Origin: Malachius bipustulatus
Lineage: Eukaryota > Arthropoda > Insecta > Coleoptera > Melyridae
NCBI GenBank assembly: GCA_910589415.1
Contig: OU342633.1
Location: forward strand, 54,182,404 to 54,246,403
DNA length: 64,000 nucleotides
Direction of reading: 5' to 3'
The translations under genes and the position numbers were made by a program. This document shows positions 32,229 through 44,371 of this stretch, piece by piece (position 1 is the first letter of the stretch; each line of letters begins with the position of its first letter). The notes beneath the pieces are model-generated. The model saw only the letters and a list, made by a program, of their open reading frames with translations, was not told the origin of the DNA and ran no database searches.

Positions 32229-35200
32229 TGCGTGTAATGCGGGTTACCTATCATACTGAGTGTCATTGCTGAAATCTATGTTAGAAACTACTATCAGACA
32301 TGTGAAAATGATAATAAAATATATTGGAATAGTTTATTATGATATGAAAATAATTCTGTTAGAAAAGTAAGGGTTGAATATAATTTTTTTAGCCTAAAGC
32401 AGAAAATGCATCTATGCAAACCTATGCATTTTAATAATTTTAATATTGTTGGTAACCTGCGCTTGGATCAATTAAAAATAAAGTTTCATATGAGACAGAG
32501 ACGATGAATGTTTCAAATAAGTACCTATAACCGTTTGCTACGAAAGGGAGGAGAAGCTTTCATACCCAGAAATAATTTTTCAATAAAAAATCATCTTTTT
32601 TCATATTGATCATTAATAATGACTAATACATTGATAAGAATATTAAAAAAATTATATAACAGAAGCAGTCAAAGTAGGTGATATTATTATAAGAAACATG
32701 GAATATCCTGATGATAGTTCAAACTCCAAAGGGTATGGATATACTCGTATTTTAAAAAGTGTAATGTCTGGGTAATTAATCTTGATCTACTTAATTATCA
32801 CATTTACAAAAGATGACACCCCTCTAACGCGGATAATTTGTTTAGTTTAGAAAAATTCAATTTTCGCCAAGAATTTATGAATTACTAAACGGGAAAAAAG
32901 CCCCGTCTCAAATATCATTGCCAGTATATTGCTGTCATTAATCTTGCTTGAATTATGGCTGTCATCCAAGTCTACAAAATTTACACAAAATAAATTTAGA
33001 GGATAAACAGATTTCAATCTTGATTACGCATTATTACAACGCACTTTGTCAGCCTGGCTTTTACAAATCATTTTGTCTACAAAGTCTTATTCTTATTAAG
33101 TATGGCAAGTGGTCACGCATGTATTTTTTTTTTTCATTCAGGAGGGTGAAATAATGATAAATGATCATTTGAAAGTGATTAGGTATAATGTACAAAATCC
33201 TGAAAAAACGAAATTATGGGGTTGGCAGTGTATCGCACATTACACATGCAAGAAATCTGGAAATTGACACAAAATCGATAAGGTTAAAGGTAATCGATAA
33301 GGGATCGTAAATTCAATTAATTTCAGGGACCATGGTACTATTTATAATTCATATTTAATATTTTTTGATCTATTTTAATCAACTCCCTTATAAAAAATTC
33401 AACTTTTTACCAGTTTGTTCATTTTCTTGTAAATTTTTTTCAATACGTTCTATCTTTACATTCCTTGAATATTTCAGATGCTGAAGCCAAAAAATGTCCA
33501 AAATATGAAACAAAAACAAAAAAAATCACATTATATTTTGTAAGAAAGAGTTCCTAAATTAGGAACCTTACACCTAATTTATTTTTATAGCTTGAATTTG
33601 TGCTTATACCCACCTTAATTTATATGATATAGGCCAAGGAACGCGCCACGTTTATTTCACCAAAGTCACTGCTCCGGGCCACTTCTGGTGAACTCGGGGA
33701 TGCTTACCTGGGCTTATCGATAAATGAAGGGTTGGAATGGGAATTACCTCTATCTGCTCTCGATAGCCACGGGCACTAGTTTGTCTCCTGAAAACATAAT
33801 GAAGTTGCCTCTCCGCCGAAGGCTTTACCGAGAGCCTTCACGAAAGATGCAGTGGTGGTGCAACGTCGTTTCCTAGTGATGTGATAATGGAAATTTACCG
33901 GATGCTGCTCACGTAGTGGATGAGCTCCAGCCATCGGAACTAAATTCCCACCTTATCACTGTTTGGTAGTTGTTTCTGCATCATATCAACAAAATTTTGA
34001 TCGAGACGGTCCCTGTTCTCTTGTATTTTATGGTTCAATATAGAATTTATTTCAAAGGAAACGGGAATCGGAAAACTTGTTTCAAGCGTTTTAAGGAAGA
34101 CACAAAAGTATTAATTAAAATGAAAAGCGACCAATTAAACACAATGGAATATTAACTTGAAAAAGTCAACAAAGTTTCCAATCAATTTGATTATCATGAA
34201 CTTGTATTCGTTATTCATTTGTAAGTTCAGAATTCAAATTTCAAATCCGAGCTGAAACGAATTATTACCATAAACTCCACAGTGCACACGAATTGGACAT
34301 CTGAGAATTTAATTCCACTTTTAAGTAAAATTTTACTCGTTAAAGAAATTTTATTCCAAATAACGCCAACGCCATAAAGTTGGTTCCCCTTAGCTCCAGG
34401 AGTATTATTTCCAAACGTTAAACGTTCCACTGCGAGAAATAAAATCATGATGTAAAAAATTCGTTACGTCTTCTTCTCGAAATTGTTATTTCAGGTGTAC
34501 ACAGACGTAATTTTCAGACACAGTTTATACTGACATTAAAAATACATAAATGTGCTGTAAAAGATCTTAATAATAATATTTCGTGACTTCGGTTCTACCT
34601 TCATTTCCTAAAAGCCGAAAGGTTATGCTGTAAAATGTAGCTACTTTCACATCTTATGATGACGTACGTTAGGTGAGCTGCATCGATTTCTTATTTTTTT
34701 AAGGCTCCTTACCGCAAAAGTAAAAATAAAATAAAACGCAACCCTTATAGGAACACTCACCTGATTTGTCTGTCTTTCTGTGCGTGAGTGTAGACTTCAT
34801 AAAGATATACAGAGCGTTTTTTTTTAATCTCATTATTGGGATTTCGAGAACTAGCAACCTGACTACTAACCTAATCTGACGTGCTCAAATCTGCAGATTC
34901 TGCATGGAGGGGGCCGAAATCACCATGCAACTTTCTGGTCGAGTACAATGCAGTTACAACAAAGAAGATTCCCCTATTAAGGTCTTTTACCAGCGGAGAA
35001 AGATTTATCATGTTTAGAAGTGTCTAAAATCCTAAATCTAGTCGGAGAAGTAGAACTGGATGAGGTGCTATAATCGATTATGGTTTGGTAAATTATACTT
35101 CCATCATGAGATCGACGCTCGATTCACAACTTCGAACGTCGAAAGTCGAGGTTACCGAAGTTAAAACAACTAAGAAATCGATAATTTATTTTGTAAAATC

Positions 35201-36090
35201 GCGTATCTCTCTATGTAATTCGGTTGGCATATATTATAATGACTGTTCTAAATCTCAAAAATACATCCGAAAGTCTAAACCACTGCTGGTAGTGTTCTGA
35301 AAAAAATAAAAAACTACTCTGGAACAGTTTAGTTAAAATTTAGGAAAACTGCAACTTTTTTTTGCTTAAAACATTCGCGGTTGCCTTTATCAACCGAAAC
35401 TATCTCTGTGCGGGAAATTCAGTACCTATACCAATGTAGTTCTAAACGTAATGTGGCACTTTCGGTCAGTAATAAATTTTCCGCGGTCGTCCTTCTGTAT
35501 GCATCTAATGCAGAACTAAATTTAGTACGTACGAAACCCAGCCTTAGCCACGTTGACAGAAATTATCCACGAGAATATATATTACTTAATAAACTACGAA
35601 CGTGATATAATTTACTTAAAATTATACTTTTAGACATGCAATTTAATGTGCTTTTGAAAGCAACCCAATCTGGTGAAGGTGATATTATTTATAAATTCAG
35701 CCAAGATAAACAAAACATAATAAATTTTTTTTTCTGCGACGGGCTATAAGTTTGACTTTTTTTCCCCGTTGACAGGTAGAAAAATGTCTCATTATATGAG
35801 CTGCATCTTATCGGGGAAATAAATGAATTAGCAGGGAAATAAATGAGTACGTATTTCCCCGAAATGGCGGCTTAGGTATAGCTACTATTAACACTCAGAT
35901 ATCATTAAATTTATATCAAATATACGTAAAGGAAAGTTACCTTATTATCCAAATGGCAATTATTAAGGGAATTTTCATAATAATCACTATCCATATTATT
36001 AAATTCACTCATCTACGTTTTATCTACGTTATATCTAACTACGTTTTTCGACATTCTAACACTGATATTTCTTCTCGCAGAAAAAAATTG
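32229..36090. other. Long stretch without recognised gene
   Basis: Mostly AT-rich with small open frames of no recognisable family. A GC-richer block at about 33640-33960 stands out but has no open frame that I can assign. No paired transposon ends were found. Confidence 0.4.
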
Positions 36091-36210
36091 TATATTACAC
36101 ACGAGAAAAAAGTGCGATTTTAGCTCTCGATGTGTTTGTCCCCTCCGCTAAACGCGTCGGGGACGAAATCACATCTCGAGCTAAAATCTATCACTTTTTT
36201 CTCTTGTATA
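36091..36210. repeat. Near-perfect 120-bp hairpin
   Basis: Arms of about 50 bp (36091-36143 and 36158-36210) pair along gagaaaaaagtg, gattttagctc, atgtg and gtcccc with their complements. A GC-rich loop holds aacgcg. There are a few mismatches and 1-2-nt bulges. It could be a very short foldback element or the source of a structured RNA. Confidence 0.6.
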
Positions 36211-38764
36211 AAAAATAACTATTTCTTAAATCAAACACGGCAAAATTAATTCAATTATTTTTCTTGACACAACATTTTTTATAAAGTGTATATCCTGGCT
36301 TAGTAAAGACGACATCGTATGGTTTTTTAAATGAAATCAGACACTAATAATTTAAATACTATAAACGGGTAGTTCGGGAGCTATAAACAATTAAAAATCA
36401 CAATTTTCCATTTTGAAATCAGCTTTAAAACGACAAAAAATACAAAAAAGGGCTTACATGTCCCTATCTTAACTTTTCTTGTAGTATCCTATTGTGCAGA
36501 AAAGATGTTAGTACAAGGTTATAAAAATCACCCTGTATGAAAATTTCAACTACACACAATAGGATATCGCATAAAAACTTTTCATACTAAAATATAAGAA
36601 AAAAAAAACAGAGAGGGGGTTAGAGTCACATTAAAAAAATGATTAATTACCTATAAAAGATTTATAATGTTTATGTAAACGCCACTATGGCAAATGGAGT
36701 AGGGAATACAAAATGTTCCACTGTAGTCATTGGAATTAAGCATTCAGTTACAACAAAACTGCAATAATAATAGATACCACGAAAATTAATTATTATTACG
36801 TAAGCCTCTCAATATGTAGCTGATGTAGGTATAGCAAATATGCTCCTTCAGATAAACACATACTAAATTATAAACATGTTCGTTGACAGCATGTCTTGAT
36901 GAGATCCGTTTACAAAACTGAAGACGCAATGGGTAGGTAATCTACAGGCTCCAGGGCTTGAACATGTTGCTAATGATAAGGATTTACGTTCATTTTCCTC
37001 TTTTCTCCAGACAGTGAAACGCGACACATTAACTTGTTTACGAATAGTTGTCTCTGTACGACTGAAGTTTGTCATCGGGTTAATGGTGCATGGTTAAAGT
37101 GCTTTAAGAACATTAAAAACATATTTCACAAAAAGATATAAAGAATATTAGAACGATTATTTCTCATACAAGACATAATTTTCTCCTGAAGTTCTTGAAG
37201 AGAATGAATTTTATAAATACTCTAAATCAAGCAGTCTTCTTTTGCTAACATTACTGTTAGAATTGCTGACATCAGGTTTATCTTCTGTCCACATTTCGTA
37301 AGGTGTTTTTTCACCTAATGCTGAATATATAGATCTATTTCTCAAGTATACTGAAAGGTTTACAGCTTCTGTTTTTCTGCTCGACAGAAAAGCTCACATG
37401 AGATGGCTCGCCGCAAGCGGCTCGCGAGCACTTTCATTGGGGCTAGGCGAATTACCCGCTCGAGAGCCGCTCGGCTCGCCTTGGTCGAGCTTGGTCCTCT
37501 ATTTTAATTCTTGATTATTTTTTTTATTATTTTATTCTAATTCTCAATTATTTTAATTGGAATAGTAACCGATTATTTCAAAAATGAAGTGAATTTTTAA
37601 GCGGCAAGAATCCTAAATACACATTCACTTCCAAATAATTACAGAAGCGAATAAACGAGGATTAAAATTTACCATTGGAATCTTTATGCTGCGTCAACCA
37701 AACCACCACCCGGAGGAAATCGATATAAAGGGTATTTTCGCTTCACGGTAACGAGCCGCTTTTCTTCTCAAGTCCGCTCCAATTTTAAGAGTAAACCAGG
37801 GGATAATTATTTCTAGTGGACGAATGTAACGATTATTTTCAGTGGCAACGACTTCAAGAGGAGTTTTCAATTTTAGAATGTGGATAATGGTCTTAAGAAT
37901 TAAGAGATTTAATCCGTCTTGTGTAAATTGGCTTTTAAAAGAATGCTTTTTGGCTGAGGATCTTTAGTTCTCCAGGATTTCATTGAAAAATCAGTCGGAA
38001 TATTGATAATATACCTACATCACTAAAAATCGTCTGAATTTGGTAAATTTTACATTATTTATTGCATGGGAATTAATAAACAAACATACAATAATAAATA
38101 GATTTAATCATTTTTGAAGAGGCTCATAATCGATGTAACATAAAACGACCGTAGTACCTACACCTACATGTTGTCACCACCATATGCCCCACGCCATTAT
38201 TCCACACTCCACTTCTCGATTATCTCGTCCATCATTTATAACGAGAGTCAATGACAAATTAAAATCACTCCACTGTAAACAGAAAACTCTGTCCCGGTAA
38301 GTGGAGCCGTTTTTCTCATTCATTGTGGAAGTTGGATCTCTAGAACACTAATTAGAATTATTTTTTAAACGTGGAAACGTTGACGCTGCAGAATCATTTT
38401 GAAGTTGATGAGTTATATTGATTACTTAACAATGAAAGAAGAGTGGCAGAAGTATTAAATTTCTATAATGAAAGTTAATTTTATTAAATAAAATTTATAT
38501 TAACGCATGTACCTACCTGCCAGCAAAAGCTTTTGTTAAATTTCGTAACAAACTCTCAATAACAAGTAAAGCAAATGGTAGCTTCAGAAATATAATTTCA
38601 GGCGATTGACATAAAAGCTTTTGATTTTTTGACTTTATAAAGCAGAGCCAAGAAATTTTCCAGGTCAGGTCCAGGCCAGAACCGGTTTCACCAAATATTC
38701 TCATCGGCATCGCGCACTGCTACAGCAATAGTTGCACTTTCAAGTCAACCTTCATCGTGTTTTG
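36211..38764. other. No gene recognised; one GC-rich patch
   Basis: AT-rich except for about 37370-37510, which is dense in gctcgc, gctcgcgagc and ccgctcg strings on both strands and may be the remains of a MITE with subterminal repeats. A short inverted pair (tatcctattgtg / cacaataggata) lies at about 36490-36570. No exon recognised. Confidence 0.4.
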
Positions 38765-39650
38765 ACATCTACCATCCGAAGAAGGCTTAATTTAGACAAT
38801 TTTAGTTGGCTTTAGAAAGGCTTTCGAATGGTCCAATCTTGGAGAGTTTTGTTAGTGATGGGGGACTTTTGTCTCTCAGCTCAGTTTCGTATTGTTGTTT
38901 TTTATGTTTCAAATGCCGGTTTTGAAAGAGCTGGTGCTCTTTGCTAGACTATTCAAAGCTAGTTGACAGTTCCAGACCGAGTTGTATTTGCAGCGGCTTT
39001 ATTGATCTGAGTTGGCAGTGGATCTTTTCCTGCAACTCTAAGGCATAGATTTCGGCCTGGAAAGTGGTAATTAAAGATGGCATCAATATCTCCAAACCAT
39101 TTTATAGTATGGCCGGAAATATGCCGTCATCTCCTGACGATTTGAAAGGCCTGAAGTCTTTCACTGCTCTTTCAATTATATGAGTTGTTATGATCGATTG
39201 ACATACCACCCAATCAGGTTTTTGAGGTCGTTTTTGTCATCCTCCTGTTGGAAGCGGTTGACGATCAGATAGAGGCAAACTACCTGGGAGTGTGTATCTC
39301 TTAAGATCTCTTGCGTTTCTTTGATTGAGTCGTGTGTTAGCCTTAAGGTCGTTTTACCGAACCAAGCTCCTGTACCGGATCTTTTGAGAGTATCTTGTGG
39401 ATTTTGTTACTGCAAGGCAGATCGCTGATGCTCTGGCAGAACTTCTTCCAAGACTCATCCCTTTTAGAATCTTTTTATTATATTCCGTTAGTGTACGTTT
39501 ATATTTTCACCAATTGCTTGTCTCCTTAGCTCGATTGAAGAGTCTTCGAACTTCTTTTCTACGTTTTTCGTTGTTCCCCAAGTCAACATTTCTGCCACTT
39601 TACCTGGTCAGTAGAGTCAAGTGATTATTGCCTTTTTGAAATTAACCCTT
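38765..39650 (-). pseudogene. Non-LTR retrotransposon relic lacking its RT core
   Basis: On the minus strand the upstream part reads RRLFNRAKETSNW, then IERAVKDFRPFKSSGDDGIFPAIL, the region just before the reverse transcriptase. It is followed almost at once by a decayed RNase H stretch (FQAEIYALELQEKI, QLGLELSTSFE). The RT core that should lie between (YADD and neighbours) is missing, so an internal deletion has occurred. Stops and frameshifts are frequent. The RNase H part resembles the relic at 21030-21810 closely enough to be the same family. Confidence 0.65.
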
Positions 39651-39678
39651 TCCTTTATTTTATTTTATTTTATTTTCA
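39651..39678. repeat. (TTTTA)n simple repeat
   Basis: Several uninterrupted ttatt/tttta units; too short to say more. Confidence 0.8.
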
Positions 39679-39844
39679 GAAACATGTACAAACCCTTTTC
39701 TGAGAGTCTCATTCTCAATTTTAAGTGCTCGAACTATATAGTATAAATAAAAATTGGCTTTTACCATAAAGGCGGTGACTATGGTCTTCTCTTTATGAGA
39801 GCAAATTCTGATAAGTCACACTGATCACAAACGGCTAAAATTCC

Positions 39845-40265
39845 CCATCAAGGTGGAAGAGCATCATGTTGTGGGAGGAGTATAATATTGGTCAACAAAC
39901 GTACTTCACTGATTCTCATAACAGAGATCAGTTAAATTTATATTCAGATAGTTATCTGACCCATAATTTAGCCTCTGTGAAATGAAATCTGGAATAATTT
40001 TATCTTTATGGATCGTAATGCGAGGCCTCAACGCGCCCGAAGAGCTTAGCAAGTACTGGAAGAGGGTCAGATAACATGGGTGGAATAGCGAGCAATGTCT
40101 CCCGACATGAATCCTATCAGCATCTAAGGGATTATGAATTAGGAGTTATTCACCGTTGAATAATTTGCCTTTCTGCAGCCGCAGAGGAATGGATCCCGCA
40201 AGAAATAATCAATAATTTGCCCAGATCAATGAATCATATAGCCCAAAATCATATAGCAATATAAA
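39845..40265 (+). pseudogene. Tc1/mariner transposase relic (C-terminal half)
   Basis: Plus-strand frames give SIMLWEEYNIG, then FMDRNARPQRARR (for the usual DNARPHTAR around the second catalytic Asp), AMSPDMNPI (for YSPDLNPIE, next to the third acidic residue) and WIPQEIINNLPRSMNHI (C-terminal end). The order and spacing match Tc1-type DDE transposases. In-frame stops and frameshifts make it inactive. The N-terminal DNA-binding half and the terminal repeats were not found. Confidence 0.75.
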
Positions 40266-40269
40266 ACTA

Positions 40270-42495
40270 CATAATTACTTCAACCCATCAGATTTGTTGT
40301 TTCTTACATTACTAGCTCAATACAAACTTGAGAAATTTTGATTACGCTGCAAAATACACTGTCAAAAATTGATATTTGTCATAGCAACAATGAACCAAAA
40401 AATGGTCAAAATAACCAGAAAAGGTAATGCATGACCATTAAGGAATCAGGGATATAATAATTATAATCAAACCCAATCCTCAGTTTTATTCTTACATGTG
40501 AGACTATAATGCAGCTGACTCTAGTTCCAGGGAGATAATCTTCTAGCTATACGTGACTACATTGTTCTTAACGTTATTAGCCTTTGTTAAAGTCGGAGGC
40601 TTATGCTTTCATTCTTGCACGTAATTCTATCTCTAATAGTATCATATCTGAAAATGCGGAACTATAACATAAAAATCGATTTTGATATAATAATAATTGA
40701 CATCCTGTTTAATAAGATGATGTGAAAATTATAATAATTCAATCCAATCCTTCACATTTATAATTTAAGGACGACGTATTATTATTGTGAAACCAATATC
40801 AATTAATATCCCGGATGATATGGAAAGCTATTAGTAGTCGCTAACGTATTGCTAGATCGATAATGAATGTAAGAGCCGCCTTTTCCCTTTGACGGCATCC
40901 AATTATGAAATGAATAGGAAACCATCAATCCCCGAGCCCAAGATAACCGACATAAGGGCATATGCAATATTGTAATGGATGGCCAGGCTAAAACGTGCAT
41001 GATTAAGAACGTATCTACTGCTGAGTAGACAAATGTTAGTACTAATAACGTAATAGATCTGACAATTATTATTACTGATAGATTGCGGTCCTCCATTAGG
41101 TATATGGGATTTGCAATTAAATCTAGATAATTTGAATTATCATTTCAATGATATTGTAGAGTATAATATAAAATTTACCTGAGACGTTACATACTCATGC
41201 TGAAAAATTTATAGGTAATGATAAGTAGGTACGTATTGCTTTGAACACTTGAAAAGTTACGTCTAGTTACAATAATTAGTAGGATAAGTATATAAGAATT
41301 ATAAATATACGGTGGAACTGTTACTACTACAAGTGTTACCTCCCATGATACCACCCGCACCACAACCCTACCGGTACCCCCACCACCCACCTTCCTCCAT
41401 GTAACCACCAACCACTATTATAATAACTATTAGTAGGTATCGGGTGTTCAATAATTAACACGTCGCGAGTTGGCCCTGGAAATCGAACCGAATATAAATT
41501 TTCTAAATATAGAATAGTAGACGTATTAGTAGAGTCGACTTTCTATAATTGTGATCCGCTGTCACGGTTACTGTTCTTTTTTTCGAGTTGTTTCAAAGTT
41601 ACTTTAATTTTATTGCCGGTTCTTAGTCTCAAATCATCGGTATTTCATCCGTAACTCTGAATCATTCAGAAGATATGCGTCAAATAGTCGTAAACAGCGT
41701 TTCTCGCACATGGATATCCCAAGTAACGGGGACATAAGAAGTGTCACTGCTACCTAATTATTTTCTCCCAAACTCTAGTCCAAGCGCAATGAAATTGATA
41801 TAATGGAAACAATTTGACGTTAGTGACATTTTAGCATTACTGATTTACTGAAGGCCGTTCTTTTCCAAAGAAAAAGTTAATTAATAAAAATAAATTGCCA
41901 AATTAATAACTGAAGTTTGGTTATTTATTTATAGATATGCCTTATTTATATTGTTAAAATTAATTAAAAGCGCTCACGTAAGAGCGAAAAACTGCAATAG
42001 TTGGAAGTAATTTTCGCAAAGTAGTGATGGACCCCTAGATTTTTTTCTAATTCCTCATTAAACTCAGTGCTTGGATAAAACGATTCTGCAGAAACCTGTT
42101 TACGAACTTCTAAGAAAAGGTACTTTTGTCCTTACATCCAGTGATATAGCAGTGAAAGTATACCTCCTCCGAGACACTCTTGGTAGGTAAAATTTTTGTT
42201 AATAGTTTTCCCGAAACTTACAGTTTTCCCCAAGATTTTTTTGCAGATTAAGCATGACTCGGGATATCATGTATATCAGTTCCCAGAGTTACCGAACAAG
42301 GATTTGTTCGTTTGAAAACTTCCGTAGCTACCGATTTCATGAAAGAGATCTGTGAAAATCAACCAAAGTCTACTATTCCGATACTCTAATCAGCCAGATT
42401 TTGCAAACTTAAATGTGATTTTTTTCTATGCATTTAATAGAGGTTTCGATATTTTGTATGAGACTGTTAATAAATCAAGTCTAACAGCGGGTATT
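40270..42495. other. No gene recognised
   Basis: AT-rich sequence. A stretch near 41320-41420 is rich in CCACC/ACCACC triplets (simple-sequence bias), which explains the small Val/Gly-rich frame on its complement. Nothing else stands out. Confidence 0.4.
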
Positions 42496-42498
42496 ATA

Positions 42499-42701
42499 AA
42501 GGCTCATTAAGTTAACGGGCAGATTTCTGTGGTCATTTCATAAGAAGGTGTCGCGTCCAAGTGGAATTATTTTTAAATTTGTCTATTCTTGACATGAAAG
42601 TGATTACAAAAATGTTAATAAAAGTCATTTGTCTAATATCGTCGATATTAGCTTCAAAAACGAACACAGAAATCTGCCCGTTAGCCTAATGAATGAGCCT
42701 T
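42499..42701. mobile_element. Small TIR element (about 200 bp)
   Basis: The left end aaggctcattaagttaacgg (continuing gcagatttctgtg) is inverted at 42665-42701 (cacagaaatctgcccgttag through gaatgagcctt), giving a 33-37-bp terminal repeat with a few mismatches. No ORF. The flanks do not give a clear duplication, so the superfamily is open. Confidence 0.65.
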
Positions 42702-43342
42702 GATAATATTGGCTGTAAGTAATCGAGAGGAGGAAGTTCGTCGATATAAACGATACACTGGGACTAGGCGAACAGTTACAGAGTGCTTTAATCGGTAGAG
42801 AAACCGTGTATTAAAAAGTATCTAGGAGAATCCCTCAATGAATTATTAATTATTGTTGATTTTATTTATTTGTTTTATAAAAATGTCGATAAAGTGAGTG
42901 CCTATTTTATAAACGTTCTTGAATGTTTTGACAACTGTCCTAACCTAACAAAATCAAGAGCGATCAGTTGTAAAGAGTGGATTAAACTAAGACAAACCTC
43001 TTTGTCTCAGGGCCTACTCCAAAACGGATTTATTTTTGGAGTTATACTTATCCTCCCATTTACAATATTAAGGATCCAAACTGCAAGAAAGCTAAATATG
43101 AGATAATATTTTTTCACAAAACGACTAAAAAGTGACTTTCAGTGACAAAAGAGCGCTACAACGTTATTTTTATTTTTTGTTATATTCACGTACCGATTTA
43201 AAGAAAACTAGAGAGAACAAATAATATGAACAAAGCTAAATTTTAACATAACGTTGTTTACATTTAGTAAACATTTTGTTTCTCATCCTCATTCCTGCTT
43301 ATGTGCTTTACTAACACATCTAACCCTGTGCTAATATTGCAG

Positions 43343-43653
43343 GCGCGCACTTCTACAAGCTAACCCCCGTTCCAAGTGGCGTTGCTTCTCCAGCCTCCGC
43401 GAATGGTACCCAGGGCATAGGTGGGCGCAGGGGCGCCGCCGGCCCTACAATGCGGGGCGCATGATGAGCCCCATGACCAGACAACAGCCGGCACAACAGC
43501 CATCGCACCCGAGACCTGGCCCGAGCGCCACAGATGAGGAAGAACTCGAGACCGAAGAGCCCCAACACCGCCGACATCGCCCTCCCAAGTCACTGCCGAC
43601 TCGTATTTTCAATTACGTAAGGGAAGCTTGGACAGGCGTCCGATCAGCTCTAG
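43343..43653 (+). CDS. KCNIP: KChIP-family gene, N-terminal coding exon
   Basis: The exon follows a pyrimidine-rich acceptor ending TTGCAG (43337-43342) and ends in CTAG before the donor GTAATC (43654). The frame is open throughout (103 codons after one leading base) and ends RIFNYVREAWTGVRSAL, then one base. That base joins the two leading bases of the exon at 48990 to make Asp, giving VRSAL-D-SEFEDLELPP. The first Met in frame is at 43461, followed by a Pro/Gln/Glu-rich, presumably disordered region. Translation may start there or in an upstream exon. KChIPs are cytoplasmic or membrane-attached calcium sensors that bind Kv4 channels; their N-termini vary by isoform. The exon is far more GC-rich than its surroundings. 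An alternative donor GTAAGG at 43617 is out of phase with the next exon. Confidence 0.75.
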
Positions 43654-43819
43654 GTAATCCTTCGGTCGATAACCGAATTGCTTGTTTGATGAGTGAATTA
43701 AAATATTTAAATTTCATCCTTAGCAAACCCCGCGATGCTTAAATTAAATTAAATCGATTACTGATGGATGTAAATAAAATACGAGTACTAATGTTTTAAA
43801 AAATTCTACTATATACATA

Positions 43820-44369
43820 GAAGGTGTTTCTAAATGTAGTACCATAAGTGGGAGGTCGTGTACATTAAGCTTAAATATTTAGAAAATTCAAATAAATTAT
43901 TTTCCGAAAATGCTTCTTAATCAGATACAGGGTTTTTACACACGGTACCTTTTTTCTCGTAAAAACTTCTGAACTGTTTTTTTTTTTAATTTTCTATTGT
44001 TTCTTCGGAATGCCACATTAAATTGCTATAAAAAAGCCATACTGATCAAATTTCGATAGCATGCACCGTTTGCGATAAAAACTCCAATATGTGGCGTTTT
44101 TTAACATTTTATATATTTTTTTATTATTAAAGTACCATAAATTGAAGGGCTTTTAGATAAAGCTAAAATTTGAAGAAAATTTTAATAATTTTTTTCCGAA
44201 AATGTTTTCCAACCGGGAAAAGCATCATTTACAAAACAGGTTTTTCAAAACCTTGTATCTTGGTTAAAATACATTTTCGGAAAAAAATATTTGAATTTTC
44301 TTAATATTTAAGCTTCATCTACAACGCCTTTCAACTTATATGATACCTACTACATTTAGAAACACCTTG
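43820..44369. mobile_element. Foldback MITE in the KChIP intron
   Basis: Left end GAAGGTGTTTCTAAATGTAG and right end CTACATTTAGAAACACCTTG are inverted copies, flanked by TA (43818-43819, 44370-44371). Further inward attttccgaaaatg and cattttcggaaaa also face each other. Non-coding, about 550 bp, of the same TA-inserting type as the other palindromes but a different family. Confidence 0.75.
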
Positions 44370-44371
44370 TA

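Noticed and set aside
30803..32272. Paired open frames of up to 134 codons on both strands of the two MITEs.
   Set aside because: They follow the palindromic GGTTCGC-rich ends and recur identically in both copies; no protein family is recognisable.
42485..42715. Assigning the 200-bp TIR element to hAT from possible 8-bp flanks.
   Set aside because: The flanking bases do not match well enough to call a duplication.
43617..43622. GTAAGG as the donor site of the first KChIP exon.
   Set aside because: It would end the exon in phase 0, which does not fit the phase-1 start of the exon at 48990; the GTAATC at 43654 fits and keeps the conserved VREAWTGV segment.
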